A DNA stretch of 64,000 nt. It comes from Betaproteobacteria bacterium (GTDB lineage Bacteria; Pseudomonadota; Gammaproteobacteria; Burkholderiales; Ferrovaceae). The stretch is taken from contig JAGWIW010000001.1 of assembly GCA_028866015.1 (NCBI GenBank), forward strand, positions 1-64,000. Reading direction: 5' to 3'. Made by a program: the position numbers and the translations under genes. Of the stretch, positions 1 to 8,653 are shown piece after piece. How positions within the stretch are numbered: position 1 is the stretch's first letter; each line of letters begins with the position of its first letter. The notes beneath the pieces are model-generated. The model did not search any database. It worked only from the letters and a program-made list of their open reading frames with translations, and was not told where the DNA came from.

Positions 1-1080
1 CAGATCCGACGCCTGCGCCGTGATGGTGTAGTGACCCTGCGCATCCACCTGACCCGTGTAGGTCTGGCCATCACCCAACGTCACCGTCACCGTGTTGCCC
101 TGCTGCGCTCCGGTTGTCGTGCCGCTCAGCGTCACCGTACCCGTACCCGTACCACCAGGCACTTCATTCGCCCACGTCACATCCGGCGCACTCACCGTGA
201 TGGATACTGAAGGATCGGCCACAAAACTGGCTGCGGCGGTGACTGTCTGGCTGTTGCCCTGGGTATCATGTGCCAGTAAGGTGGCCTGGATATTGGTATT
301 CCCAACAAATGCCTGCCCGGGGATATCCAGGCTGTAGTGGCCTTGGGCATTCACGCTCGCGGTGAAAGTATTGCTTCCGACCGTCAGTGTGACGGTATCG
401 CCCGCCTGGAATGTGCCGGTAACCTGACCACTGACCGTGACATTTCCCGCCTCATCCGACCAAGTGACCACGCTGGGCATATTGACCGAAACGGTGGGTG
501 TTGTATCAGCAAGATAGGACGCACTGGCACTGGCTGACTGGGAATTTCCGCTGGCATCATGGGCCTGGATCGTGGCCTGGACAGAAGTGTTGCCCACCAG
601 GACGGCACCAGGAACTGCAATGCTGTAATGCCCGGCCGCATCCACAGAACCGCTGAACGAACTGCCCCCAACATTCAGTGTGACGGTATCGCCCGCCCGG
701 AATGTTCCCGTGACCTGGCCGTTGACCGCCACACTGCCAGCCTCTTCAGTCCAACTCACCACCCCCGGCATGTTCACCGAAATGGCAACCGGAACATCTG
801 CCGTATAAGAAGCACCAGCACTGGCAGTCAGCACGTTGCCTGAAGGATCGTGGGCTGCAATCACCGCTTGGAGAGAGCTACCCCCAACCAGCGCCGAACC
901 GGGTATGGACGTACTGTAGTGACCGTTCGCGTCCACTGATGTGCTGAAACTGTGCCCCCCGACAGTCAGGGTAACCGTATCTCCGGCCTTGAACGTACCG
1001 GTAACCTGGCCGCTGACGGTTACGCTGCCAGCTTCATCAGTCCAACTGACCGTCGATGGCAGGCTCACGGTGATTTGGGG
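1..1080 (-). repeat. Tandem Ig-like repeat units within the adhesin gene
   Basis: Four successive units can be read. Their conserved Trp codon (SWTDEAG / SWTEEAG / TWSDEAG / TWANEVP) lies at 1042-1044, 751-753, 460-462 and 172-174, giving periods of 291, 291 and 288 bp, or 97, 97 and 96 residues. Each unit carries the pattern VSGQVTGTF..GDTVTLTVG..HYS..IPG, typical of bacterial Ig-like adhesin repeats. Units are similar but not identical at the DNA level. The array continues beyond the left edge. Confidence 0.85.
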
Positions 1081-2214
1081 AGGCAACTCGTGCGATGCTT
1101 GCTGGGCGGCATTAGCATCTGTGGCAGCCTGCGCACTGGAGGTCGCTGCTGCCTGACTGGCTGCAGATGCGGCAGCTTCAGCAGTTCCGGCTGATGCGGC
1201 TGCCGATTTTGCAGCGCCGGGATCTGTGGCCTGCAATGCCTGATTTGCAGACGTTGCAGCCTGTGCCGCTGCGATGGCAGCCGTATTGGCTGCCGCTTGG
1301 GCTGTAGCCGCATCACTGGCCGCAGCGGTTGCCGCCGCTTTGGCTTCACTGATGGCACTGGGTATGCCATTTTGAACGGTAACTGCCAACGCCTGGCTGG
1401 CCGCATCTGCAGAGTGGGCAGCAGCGTCTGCCGCCCTTTGTGCAGCAGCAGCATCAACCGCAGCTTGTGCTGCTGAAGAGGTTGCTGCCGCCTGCGCTGC
1501 CTGGATGGCGGCCTGGTCCTGTTTGGCCTGGGCTGCAGCCACTGCTGCTGCAGCGGCGGCTGCAGCAGCAGTTTGTGCTCCCTGCGAACCCAAAATACCC
1601 GGGTCCTGGGTAGCGATCACTGGGCCTGATTGCTGTGTGGCCGGTTGATTCTGGTTTTGCGGTTGACTGGGCGGTGTAGGTCCCTGGCCTGAGCCTGGCT
1701 GGAGCGAGCCGCTGCTTTGAGGAATTGAAGAGCCGGAAGTCTGGGCAATACTGTCCGTGGGGGTAAATCCGCCGCCTGAACCTGGAGCGGCGACATTGAC
1801 TCCTGACGAATGGAAAGTGTTTGATACTGGGGTGCTGGAGAATGAAGAACTTTCGGAAGAAGACGCCAAAAATCCATTGCCCTGAATCACGCTTTCCAGC
1901 GTACTGCCAACCTGCAAGGGGCTCAGGGGGCTATTGCTTCCCGTTGGGGGGTGCAGCGCGCTGTCTGAACTGGTAGGAACGTTACCTGCGCCGGCAGCCA
2001 CTTCACTTTGAAGCAGGACTTTCTTGTTGTCGAGAACTTCCTGGGTACGACCATCAGAGAGCGAAAGATCAACCGTTGCTCCTTTGGCCGTTGTAATCAG
2101 TTCACCAACAAAAACCTGGTCACCGGCATGAAGCACACGTGTGGCCCCGGTCTTGGGGTCAACCGCAAGTACTTCACCTTGAACACTGACAACTTTTCCC
2201 GCAACATCCGCCAT
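1..2214 (-). CDS. Large repeat adhesin with N-terminal retention module (LapA/BapA-like), partial
   Basis: Partial gene: the N-terminal 738 residues are here and the reading frame stays open to the left edge. Residues 1-60 resemble the retention module of LapA-type adhesins (GKVVSVQGEV, GDQVFVGE, LSDGR), which in that family holds the protein in the outer membrane during type I secretion. A Ser/Pro/Gln-rich linker follows (about 80-205), then an Ala-rich probably helical stretch (about 205-375), then Ig-like repeats of 96-97 residues. A VAAG at 72-75 resembles the di-alanine site cut by LapG proteases but lacks the usual first residue. ATG at 2214 is preceded by AAGGAA. The type I secretion genes lie directly upstream on the same strand, so this is their probable cargo; the C-terminal secretion signal is outside the window. 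No LapD or LapG is seen here. Confidence 0.8.
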   Translation of the reverse strand, partial: MADVAGKVVSVQGEVLAVDPKTGATRVLHAGDQVFVGELITTAKGATVDLSLSDGRTQEVLDNKKVLLQSEVAAGAGNVPTSSDSALHPPTGSNSPLSPLQVGSTLESVIQGNGFLASSSESSSFSSTPVSNTFHSSGVNVAAPGSGGGFTPTDSIAQTSGSSIPQSSGSLQPGSGQGPTPPSQPQNQNQPATQQSGPVIATQDPGILGSQGAQTAAAAAAAAAVAAAQAKQDQAAIQAAQAAATSSAAQAAVDAAAAQRAADAAAHSADAASQALAVTVQNGIPSAISEAKAAATAAASDAATAQAAANTAAIAAAQAATSANQALQATDPGAAKSAAASAGTAEAAASAASQAAATSSAQAATDANAAQQASHELPPQITVSLPSTVSWTDEAGSVTVSGQVTGTFKAGDTVTLTVGGHSFSTSVDANGHYSTSIPGSALVGGSSLQAVIAAHDPSGNVLTASAGASYTADVPVAISVNMPGVVSWTEEAGSVAVNGQVTGTFRAGDTVTLNVGGSSFSGSVDAAGHYSIAVPGAVLVGNTSVQATIQAHDASGNSQSASASASYLADTTPTVSVNMPSVVTWSDEAGNVTVSGQVTGTFQAGDTVTLTVGSNTFTASVNAQGHYSLDIPGQAFVGNTNIQATLLAHDTQGNSQTVTAAASFVADPSVSITVSAPDVTWANEVPGGTGTGTVTLSGTTTGAQQGNTVTVTLGDGQTYTGQVDAQGHYTITAQASDL

Positions 2215-2241
2215 GGCCGTTCCTTGATCGCACTTTCAGGG

Positions 2242-2305
2242 ACAATTGGGGAGATTCTCCGCCAATTCAAGGGCGCCGGCCATTGTACGAAAGTACAATT
2301 GGCGG
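2242..2305 (-). promoter_or_regulatory. Nested inverted repeats between regulator and adhesin genes
   Basis: The 100-bp gap ahead of the adhesin holds a perfect 7-bp stem ATTGTAC/GTACAAT (2282-2288 and 2293-2299) with a 4-nt loop. It also holds a 9-bp inverted pair CCGCCAATT/AATTGGCGG (2259-2267 and 2297-2305) and a further CAATTGG at 2243-2249. The two structures share bases, so they could be alternative folds or a regulator-binding array. No U-tract follows on the minus strand, so it is not a standard terminator. Regulation of the adhesin is inference. Confidence 0.4.
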
Positions 2306-2314
2306 AAAATTTGT

Positions 2315-2932
2315 TCAGGAAAGTCCGTTCACCAACAATGTCAGCTGCAGCCGATCTCGTACTTTGAGTTTCTCAAATGTGGCACTCAGATGCGCCTTGA
2401 CTGTCCTCTCCGTAATGTCGAGGCGCGCTGCGATTTCCTTGTTGCTTGCCCCGGAAGCCACTGCCAAAGCCACCGCCTGTTCACGCTCCGTAAGAGACTG
2501 TGCCCAGTTTCCTGTTGCCAGCGGCGAATCGGGTGTCTGCCTGGCTGCTGCAGAAACCAGTTTTTGCAGCAGCGATTGGCCTACCCATACCCCGCCCTGT
2601 TCAACAGTTTGAGCTACCTGCCGCAACACTTCCGGAGCCGCGTATCCGTTGCAATAGCCCGAAGCTCCTGCTTGCAAAACTGCAACCCCTTCTTCATCAC
2701 GCGGCTCATCAGAAAGTGCAACAACCATATTTCGGCCTGCGATTTTTTTCCATTTGGCAACGAGCGCGCTTGCACTCTCATCGTATGGGAGAACCAGCCA
2801 AAACAGATCAGCACGGGTGGATCGTCGCGCCCCGGCCCAGTGAGCCAGCTGCGCTGACGGGAAAGCCTCACGCCAGTTGGACCGAAGAGGTTCCTCTTCG
2901 GTCACGAAGAGATGCCGGAGTATTTTCCGCAT
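2315..2932 (-). CDS. LuxR/NarL-type transcriptional regulator with degenerate receiver domain
   Basis: 205 residues. The C-terminal 60 or so form a LuxR/FixJ helix-turn-helix (LTEREQAVALAVASGASNKE, then IAARLDITERTVKAHL). The N-terminal part has a receiver-like fold pattern, but where NarL-family proteins read DLxxxDL the protein reads DLFWLVL, so the phospho-accepting Asp is replaced by Val. The conserved Lys in the GYLLKD-type motif is also lost (GYCNGY). It is therefore probably not controlled by canonical phosphorylation. Start ATG has AAAGGTGAG just upstream, and only 4 nt separate it from the membrane-fusion gene, so it belongs to the secretion operon. It is placed to control the adhesin next to it; that is inference. 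Confidence 0.8.
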   Translation of the reverse strand: MRKILRHLFVTEEEPLRSNWREAFPSAQLAHWAGARRSTRADLFWLVLPYDESASALVAKWKKIAGRNMVVALSDEPRDEEGVAVLQAGASGYCNGYAAPEVLRQVAQTVEQGGVWVGQSLLQKLVSAAARQTPDSPLATGNWAQSLTEREQAVALAVASGASNKEIAARLDITERTVKAHLSATFEKLKVRDRLQLTLLVNGLS

Positions 2933-2936
2933 GTGC

Positions 2937-4463
2937 TCACCTTTCAGTGAGCGCCCGCTCGTGGGCTCTAAGAACGGGCTTAAGCAGATAGCTCAATACG
3001 GATTTTTCGCCGGTCTGAATGTCCACTTCTGCCATCATGCCAGGAATGATGGGCAAATTAGGTCCCAAGCTGCTTTTATCGGTTTTCACCCGCACCAGGT
3101 AAAAGGCATTGCCTTTTTCATCCACCACAGTATCTGCACCGATGGACTCCAGCGTGCCAGTCAAACCTCCATAAATTGAGAAATCATAGGCACTGAAACG
3201 AACCGTGGCGCGCAAGCCCGGTCTCAGGAAGCCGATATCCCTGGGTGGCACCCGAACTTCAAGTAGCAACTTGTCATCCAGCGGCACAATTTCCATCACA
3301 TTCTCGCCAGGGCGAATCACCCCTCCCACGGTATTGACAAGAAGGCGCTTGACAGTACCCCGCACAGGAGATCGCATGACCGAATGAGAAACCTTGTCAG
3401 ACAGTCCAACCGTCGCCTCATTGAGGCTGTTGAGTTTTGCCATGGTGTCAGCAAGGTCCTTTCGCGCCTCATTCCTGAAGCTGTCTTCCACCTCCTTCAC
3501 CTTACCGCTCGACTCCACAATGGCTGCCTTGACCCTCAATATCTGTGCGGCTGCCATATCCTTGTCACCTTTGAAACGCGCAACATCACGTTCCAATTTC
3601 AGGATATCCACGTCGGAAACGGCGCCTGCAGACAGCAAGGGCTTGGTCAGCATCAGCTCCTTGTAAGTGAGTTCCCAAGCCTTGGTAGCCTGGACCTCCT
3701 TGGCTTCCAGTTCAGCCAGCTCGTGCTGTCGCTGGGCCAACTGGCCTCTCGCAATGGAAATCGTGGTTTCCAGCTCCGACTTCCTCGATTCATAGAGGCC
3801 TGTTTCCTCCTGAGCTGTGACCGGATCTTCTTGCACAACTTCCTGTGGCATTGCGAGTTTGCTGTTTTCAGCCAAAGCCCGCAGACGAGCCGCTTTGGCC
3901 TCCAGTGCAATCACCTGAGCCCTGCTCTCCTTGAGAGTGGACAAGGAGCGCGTGTCGTCAATGCGCATCAGAATCTGGTCCTTCTGCACGACATCACCTT
4001 CATGAACCAGTATCTGGGAGACAATGCCGCCATCCAGATTTTGAATCATCTGGACCTGACTGAAAGGGATGACCTTTCCCTCACCGCGTGTCACCTCGTT
4101 CACCTTGGTCAGAGACGCCCATACCAGAAACAACACGATCAGCGCGAGCGTCAGCTTGACCAGGATCCTTGCCTTGGCTGGCTCCTGCATCAGCATGGCG
4201 TTATCTGCGCTGGCCATGAAATCATCCAGGCCAGCATCGTCAAATTTGATGTCCTGATGCCGGGTCAGCCAGTCAAAATAGGGTTGCAATCTTTGCTTTG
4301 GCCACTCCAGCAAGCGCACAACTCCGGCAGTTACCCTCCGAAGGGGCCCTGGCAACTGCGCATCACCCCGCTCCACCTGGCCCCACCAACTCCTGACTGC
4401 CTGCCGAGGTGCTTTTCCCAGCCAGCGCCGTTTCTTTTCGACGGGTAAATCCTGAGCGTTCAT
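2937..4463 (-). CDS. Type I secretion membrane fusion protein, HlyD family (LapC-like)
   Basis: 508 residues, the size usual for HlyD/LapC adaptors. An N-terminal cytoplasmic stretch of about 105 residues precedes one transmembrane helix (about 108-130, ILVKLTLALIVLFLVWASL). Then come the split lipoyl/beta-barrel motif (GEGKVIPFSQVQMIQNLDGG, GDVVQKDQILMRID), a long coiled coil (about 165-335, rich in E, A, K, L) and the C-terminal beta domain (VRPGENVMEIVP region). It would link the inner-membrane ABC exporter to the TolC-like channel. Its ATG overlaps the exporter stop by 4 nt, indicating translational coupling. Confidence 0.92.
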   Translation of the reverse strand: MNAQDLPVEKKRRWLGKAPRQAVRSWWGQVERGDAQLPGPLRRVTAGVVRLLEWPKQRLQPYFDWLTRHQDIKFDDAGLDDFMASADNAMLMQEPAKARILVKLTLALIVLFLVWASLTKVNEVTRGEGKVIPFSQVQMIQNLDGGIVSQILVHEGDVVQKDQILMRIDDTRSLSTLKESRAQVIALEAKAARLRALAENSKLAMPQEVVQEDPVTAQEETGLYESRKSELETTISIARGQLAQRQHELAELEAKEVQATKAWELTYKELMLTKPLLSAGAVSDVDILKLERDVARFKGDKDMAAAQILRVKAAIVESSGKVKEVEDSFRNEARKDLADTMAKLNSLNEATVGLSDKVSHSVMRSPVRGTVKRLLVNTVGGVIRPGENVMEIVPLDDKLLLEVRVPPRDIGFLRPGLRATVRFSAYDFSIYGGLTGTLESIGADTVVDEKGNAFYLVRVKTDKSSLGPNLPIIPGMMAEVDIQTGEKSVLSYLLKPVLRAHERALTER

Positions 4464-6670
4464 CGCGCTCTCCGAACGCGCCCTGCCTGCAAGTCAGCAA
4501 CCACTTGTTCGCGGGGGCCATCAGCCACAACACTGCCGTTATCCACTACGATGATGCGATCCGCCAAGTCCACCAGACTGGAACGATGGGTGGATATCAA
4601 AAGCGTCTTTCCGGGGACTGAACGCTTTGCAAAGCGCCCAAGGCGAACCTTGAATTCATTTTCAGTCGTGTAGTCCATGCCGCTGGTCGGTTCATCCAGC
4701 AACAGAAGTGGAGGTTCTGTCAGGAATGCTCTTGCGATGGCAACACTCTGTCGCTGGCCTCCGGAAAGGTTTTCACCGCGCTCCCCGATCTGCATGTCAA
4801 AGCCCCTGGGATTGCGATTGACCATTTCCAGCAGGCCTGCAATTCCAGCTGCGGCGAGCACAGCGGAGTCATCCGCGTAAGGCGCACCGAATACGATGTT
4901 TTCACGTAGCGTGCCATAAAAAAGGATGGATTCCTGCCCCACATAACCCACGTTCCGCCGCAGATCGGCCGGATCGATCTGACGGATGTCAATTCCGTCT
5001 ACAAGCACCGAACCTGATTCGGGCTCGTAAAAACCCATCAGCAGTTTCAGTATGGTGGATTTACCGGAGCCTACTTTCCCGAGAAGAACTACTGACTCGC
5101 CTGGCTCGATGGAAAAGGAAACATTCTTCAGCACGGCGTCGCTATTCGGGTATTTGAACGTGACGTCGCGAAACTCAATTTTTCCCTTGACTTCGGAACG
5201 GTGAACAAAAGTCGATGATGGCGGACGTTCGACCGGAGCCTCCATGAGCTTGTTGAGTGGCTCAAGGGATGTGCGCGCCCCCTGGTACTGAATCAACAGA
5301 CCTGCCAGCTGCCCCAGAGGGCCCATGGCACGCCCCATCAGCATGGTGCTGGCAATCATTCCACCCTGCGTCAGCAGGTTTTCGTGAATCAGATAAACGC
5401 CAAGAATCAGCCCAACAATGTTCACCACCTGCTGCATGGTCTGGACACTTTGCGTGGCTGAAAGCGACAAACTGCGCTGCTGAATCGACACTTTTGTGAG
5501 AAACGCGCTGGTCTTCTCCCAATTGGCCTGGACCTGTCCTTCAGCACCCAGCGCCTTGATGGTTTCCATCGCAGCCAGACTCTCCACCAGAGTTGCGTTG
5601 CGCAAAGCCCCTGTCTTGTATGTGGTTTCAGCCAACTCATGCAATTTGTACTGAACGGCATACACGTAAATCGCCACAATCAAAAAGCCGACGACGGGAA
5701 CGAACACGAGGGGCCAAGCTATCCAGACGATGGCCGCATAGAACAGCAGCGCAAAAGGCATGTCCACAAGTGTTGCGACAGTAGCCGATGCGATAAAGTC
5801 CCTGATGACTTCATAGGACCTCATGGTGGCCGCAAATGCACCTACAGACTCCGGTCGTGCCGACATCTTGAGTCCGAGTACACGTTCCATCAATATGGCT
5901 GACAGTTGTATGTCAATCCGCGCAGAAGCCTGATCGATGAAATGTCCCCGCAGCATCCGCAGCAGAAAATCAAGCCCAAGCAGGAGCAGGACACTCAATG
6001 CCAAAACCCACAGCGTATCCACCGCATAGTTCGGGACCACACGGTCGTACACGTTCATGGAAAAAAGCGGCAGCGCCAACGCAAAGAGGTTGATAAGGAA
6101 TGCTGCTGCGAGCACGTCCCGATAGATTCTCCACTGTTGGGTAATCACACCCCAGAACCAGTGATGAGACCTCAGTTTGGTAATTTCGGGGATACGGCGA
6201 TCGTACTTGAAGCGTGGGTGAAGGTAGATGGACACCCCGGAATACCGCCCCAGCAAATCTTTCCGGGGCATGAAAAAAGCAGCCTGCCCGGTATTTGGCA
6301 AGAGCACTTCTGCGCTGTCATCCGCAGTATTCCATCCCAGCAAAACACAAGCTTCGTTGCCAGCAAGCAGCAACATCACGGGCAATTGGGACGGCTCTAT
6401 TTTTGCCAAGTCCCTGCGAACAACACGGCAGTTGAGCCCTGCGCGGTTGGCAGCCCTTGAAACCAATGCAGGAGTGAGGCGTCCGTTCTGCAGCGGCAAT
6501 CCCGCGGTCAAGGCAGCCCGGGTACTCGCTCGCCCATGAATGCGAGCGATTTCCAACAGGCAATCCAGCAAGGGGTCGTGCAATAGAAGATCTTCGCGCA
6601 ACCCCAAATTGGGAGTTACTTCTGTGAATGCGCGAGCGCCGGGCGGCTGATTGGAATTTTCCATCGTCAC
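4460..6670 (-). CDS. Type I secretion ABC transporter, permease/ATPase (LapB-like)
   Basis: 736 residues in three parts. An N-terminal C39-peptidase-like domain (about 25-150) comes first; in RTX/adhesin exporters it normally binds substrate rather than cutting it. A six-helix transmembrane domain follows (about 165-450). The nucleotide-binding domain has Walker A GKVGSGKST, signature LSGGQRQ and Walker B LLLLDEPT. Start: GTG at 6670 abuts the preceding stop, and ATG at 6664 is an equally possible start two codons later. It would energise export of the large adhesin at the left edge. The substrate assignment comes from gene order. Confidence 0.92.
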   Translation of the reverse strand: MTMENSNQPPGARAFTEVTPNLGLREDLLLHDPLLDCLLEIARIHGRASTRAALTAGLPLQNGRLTPALVSRAANRAGLNCRVVRRDLAKIEPSQLPVMLLLAGNEACVLLGWNTADDSAEVLLPNTGQAAFFMPRKDLLGRYSGVSIYLHPRFKYDRRIPEITKLRSHHWFWGVITQQWRIYRDVLAAAFLINLFALALPLFSMNVYDRVVPNYAVDTLWVLALSVLLLLGLDFLLRMLRGHFIDQASARIDIQLSAILMERVLGLKMSARPESVGAFAATMRSYEVIRDFIASATVATLVDMPFALLFYAAIVWIAWPLVFVPVVGFLIVAIYVYAVQYKLHELAETTYKTGALRNATLVESLAAMETIKALGAEGQVQANWEKTSAFLTKVSIQQRSLSLSATQSVQTMQQVVNIVGLILGVYLIHENLLTQGGMIASTMLMGRAMGPLGQLAGLLIQYQGARTSLEPLNKLMEAPVERPPSSTFVHRSEVKGKIEFRDVTFKYPNSDAVLKNVSFSIEPGESVVLLGKVGSGKSTILKLLMGFYEPESGSVLVDGIDIRQIDPADLRRNVGYVGQESILFYGTLRENIVFGAPYADDSAVLAAAGIAGLLEMVNRNPRGFDMQIGERGENLSGGQRQSVAIARAFLTEPPLLLLDEPTSGMDYTTENEFKVRLGRFAKRSVPGKTLLISTHRSSLVDLADRIIVVDNGSVVADGPREQVVADLQAGRVRRAR

Positions 6671-8245
6671 TTACTGCTTCACGGCATCTGACTTGAGGTT
6701 GCCAGCGGACGCAGGGGCTGGCTCAGACGATTTATGCACTGGAATCTTGATGACTTCAGGCGCTTCGCTTGATGGTTGATCAACCTTGGGGACGCTTTTC
6801 ACGGCATTGGTGGATTGGAGTTCACCTCGCGCACGCTCGATGAGCTCCTCCTTTCTGTCTTGCAATGATGCTGAAGTCACTGCAGGGCAGCTGTCCGGGC
6901 GATCCGCTGCATCTACGGAAGCTCCTGCCACTTCACCGGCATTCATCGGCGTCAATCCCAACGCACTGACCAATTTCCCCATGCCAGCCAGCGCCTTGGC
7001 GGCATCAATGGCTCGATCATAAATGGCATTGACGTAGGCGCGCTGGGATTGATAAAGCTCGTTTTCAGAATCCAACAGGTCCAACAGAGAACGTTGTCCC
7101 AAATCGAACTGTTTTTTGTAGGCATATCGCGCTTTCTCAATGGCCGCCTTCCTCTGTCCGAGAAAGTCCAATTGCTCAGTCAGCGTCCAGACACCGTGGT
7201 AGGCAAGATCCACTTGTTGCCGCACATCGCGACAGGCTTTGTCTCGCCTGTAACGGGCTGCCTGCAGCTGCTCCATGTATTGGTTTGACCTGTAGGCATC
7301 GGAACCTCCGTTAAACAGGTTCCAGCTCATGACCACCTGTGCAACGGCATCCCGATTTTGACCAAGGACACCACCCACATTCTTGCCCCGTGAATCTGAG
7401 AGAACCAGATCCAGCTTGGGCTGATATTTTCCGCGCCTTTCATCAAGGTCGGACTGCGCGGCTTTTACATTTTCGATGGCGGAAAGCACCGCCGGATTAT
7501 TGTTAATGGCAAACGCCAGCTGCGCTACAGCTGCCTGCCCCGGAATTTCCTTGACCAGCATTTCCGGAGTGCCGTTGTCTTCCCGCGCAGGCATTTCGTT
7601 GACCAGCCGAAGCAGTCGCGCATTGGTGTCGCGCACATTGGAATTGTCAGTCACCAGATTCGACTCGCTGAGCGCCAAACGCCCCTTGATTTGTTCCAGA
7701 TCAACCGCCCGCCCAACACCCGCCTTCACCTTGAGCAAGATTTGCTCGTAAACCACCCGGTGTGAAACGAAGTTTTCCTCGGACAACCGGTAAAGCGCTT
7801 TGTACCGCACCAGGTCGAAATAGGCCTGCGCTGTTTCAAGTGCCGAGTTTTCCATGCTGTCGAGCCACTCAAAGTAGCGAGACAACTGCATGTGATTCAG
7901 GCGGTGCACTTCGTCGCGGGTCATGAAGCCGTCGTACAGCATCTGCGTCAGGGTGACCGTTGTGGTGTCGCGGTAAAAATTCGAACTGATCGTGTAAAAC
8001 TGGGACAGTGGAGAGGTGAGCCGCTCATTGCCGGCATTGCTGGACAGGTCAACCTTGGGCAGGTAACCACCGCGCGCAACCCTGATTTCCTGGGTTGCCG
8101 CGTTGAAGTCGTGCCAATGGGACATCACATCGGGATTGTTGAGCAACGCTTTCTGGGTCAAATCCTTGAGCAGATTTCCCTCAACAGCTGCCGCATCAGA
8201 CAGGCACCCTAAAGCCATCAGCAGGACCAGCAGCTGTCGCAGCAT
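6671..8245 (-). CDS. TolC-family outer membrane channel of type I secretion (LapE-like)
   Basis: 524 residues with a signal peptide (LLVLLMALGCLSDAAA). It has the repeated outer-membrane-efflux pattern of TolC homologues (AQAYFDLVRYKALYRL, and a second copy DLAYHGVWTL..LLDLLDSENELYQSQRAYVNA). A Ser/Pro/Lys-rich tail of about 80 residues (from about 445) extends beyond the normal TolC end. First gene of the secretion operon; the AT-rich divergent region with bactofilins lies upstream. Confidence 0.9.
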   Translation of the reverse strand: MLRQLLVLLMALGCLSDAAAVEGNLLKDLTQKALLNNPDVMSHWHDFNAATQEIRVARGGYLPKVDLSSNAGNERLTSPLSQFYTISSNFYRDTTTVTLTQMLYDGFMTRDEVHRLNHMQLSRYFEWLDSMENSALETAQAYFDLVRYKALYRLSEENFVSHRVVYEQILLKVKAGVGRAVDLEQIKGRLALSESNLVTDNSNVRDTNARLLRLVNEMPAREDNGTPEMLVKEIPGQAAVAQLAFAINNNPAVLSAIENVKAAQSDLDERRGKYQPKLDLVLSDSRGKNVGGVLGQNRDAVAQVVMSWNLFNGGSDAYRSNQYMEQLQAARYRRDKACRDVRQQVDLAYHGVWTLTEQLDFLGQRKAAIEKARYAYKKQFDLGQRSLLDLLDSENELYQSQRAYVNAIYDRAIDAAKALAGMGKLVSALGLTPMNAGEVAGASVDAADRPDSCPAVTSASLQDRKEELIERARGELQSTNAVKSVPKVDQPSSEAPEVIKIPVHKSSEPAPASAGNLKSDAVKQ

Positions 8246-8351
8246 TGCATTATTCCCGAATCGTCATATCGATAGACCGCCTTTTCATAAGACTAGTCAA
8301 TGAGTTGCATCATACATTAAAAGTTGTAGGGAAAAAAAGTACATGTGTGTT

Positions 8352-8387
8352 AATTGGTGTAAAACCATAACAAAATCATTACCAATT
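8352..8387. promoter_or_regulatory. Inverted repeat AATTGGT-N22-ACCAATT, possible operator
   Basis: Perfect 7-bp arms at 8352-8358 and 8381-8387 with a 22-bp spacer, in the divergent region between the secretion operon and the bactofilins. The same AATTGG core recurs in the inverted repeats in front of the adhesin gene (2243-2249, 2259-2267, 2297-2305). One regulator, perhaps the adjacent LuxR-type protein, could read both; this is inference from the shared core only. Confidence 0.35.
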
Positions 8388-8401
8388 CAAGGAGAACCTT
8401 A

Positions 8402-8455
8402 ATGATTTCAACACAGGGCCACCCCACAAATCTTCGGGCAAAAAACCATATATAA
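8402..8455 (+). CDS. Candidate small ORF (17 residues) with perfect Shine-Dalgarno
   Basis: ATG at 8402 is preceded by AAGGAG (8389-8394) at a 7-nt spacing, the best ribosome site in the neighbourhood. The frame encodes 17 residues (MISTQGHPTNLRAKNHI) and ends in TAA. A GC-rich hairpin followed by a short T-run lies 65 nt downstream, ahead of the bactofilin genes, a layout reminiscent of a leader peptide with attenuator. There is no family match I can name; it may be a translated leader or chance. Confidence 0.35.
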   Translation: MISTQGHPTNLRAKNHI

Positions 8456-8653
8456 ACACTTAAAAACAATAAGTTAAGCGGTAATTGGCCACCCATTCAC
8501 CACAAAACCCGGGGCAGCAGGACCGGGCGGGCGGTCCATAGAGGCTTTTTTGGATTTCCCAGCACCAATATTTCATGTATAAACCCAAGTGACACTTTAA
8601 AACAAAACATGGCGTTTTTAATAAGGCGCCAAAATTTTCAAAGGGGGCACGCG

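Larger units (their letters stand above)
8246..8608. other. AT-rich divergent intergenic region
   Basis: 363 bp, clearly poorer in GC than its flanks, separating the secretion operon (minus) from the bactofilins (plus). It holds the AATTGGT/ACCAATT inverted pair, a 17-codon frame with a strong ribosome site, a further TAATTGG at 8482-8488 and a GC-rich hairpin GGACC/GGTCC (8520-8524, 8533-8537) followed by a TTTTTT run at 8545-8550. Promoters for both directions must lie here; I could not pick unambiguous -35/-10 pairs. Confidence 0.6.

Noticed and set aside
1130-1600. GCT/GCA-rich stretch that looked like a simple-sequence repeat
   Set aside because: It is the Ala-rich helical segment of the adhesin; codons vary and there is no exact short repeat unit.
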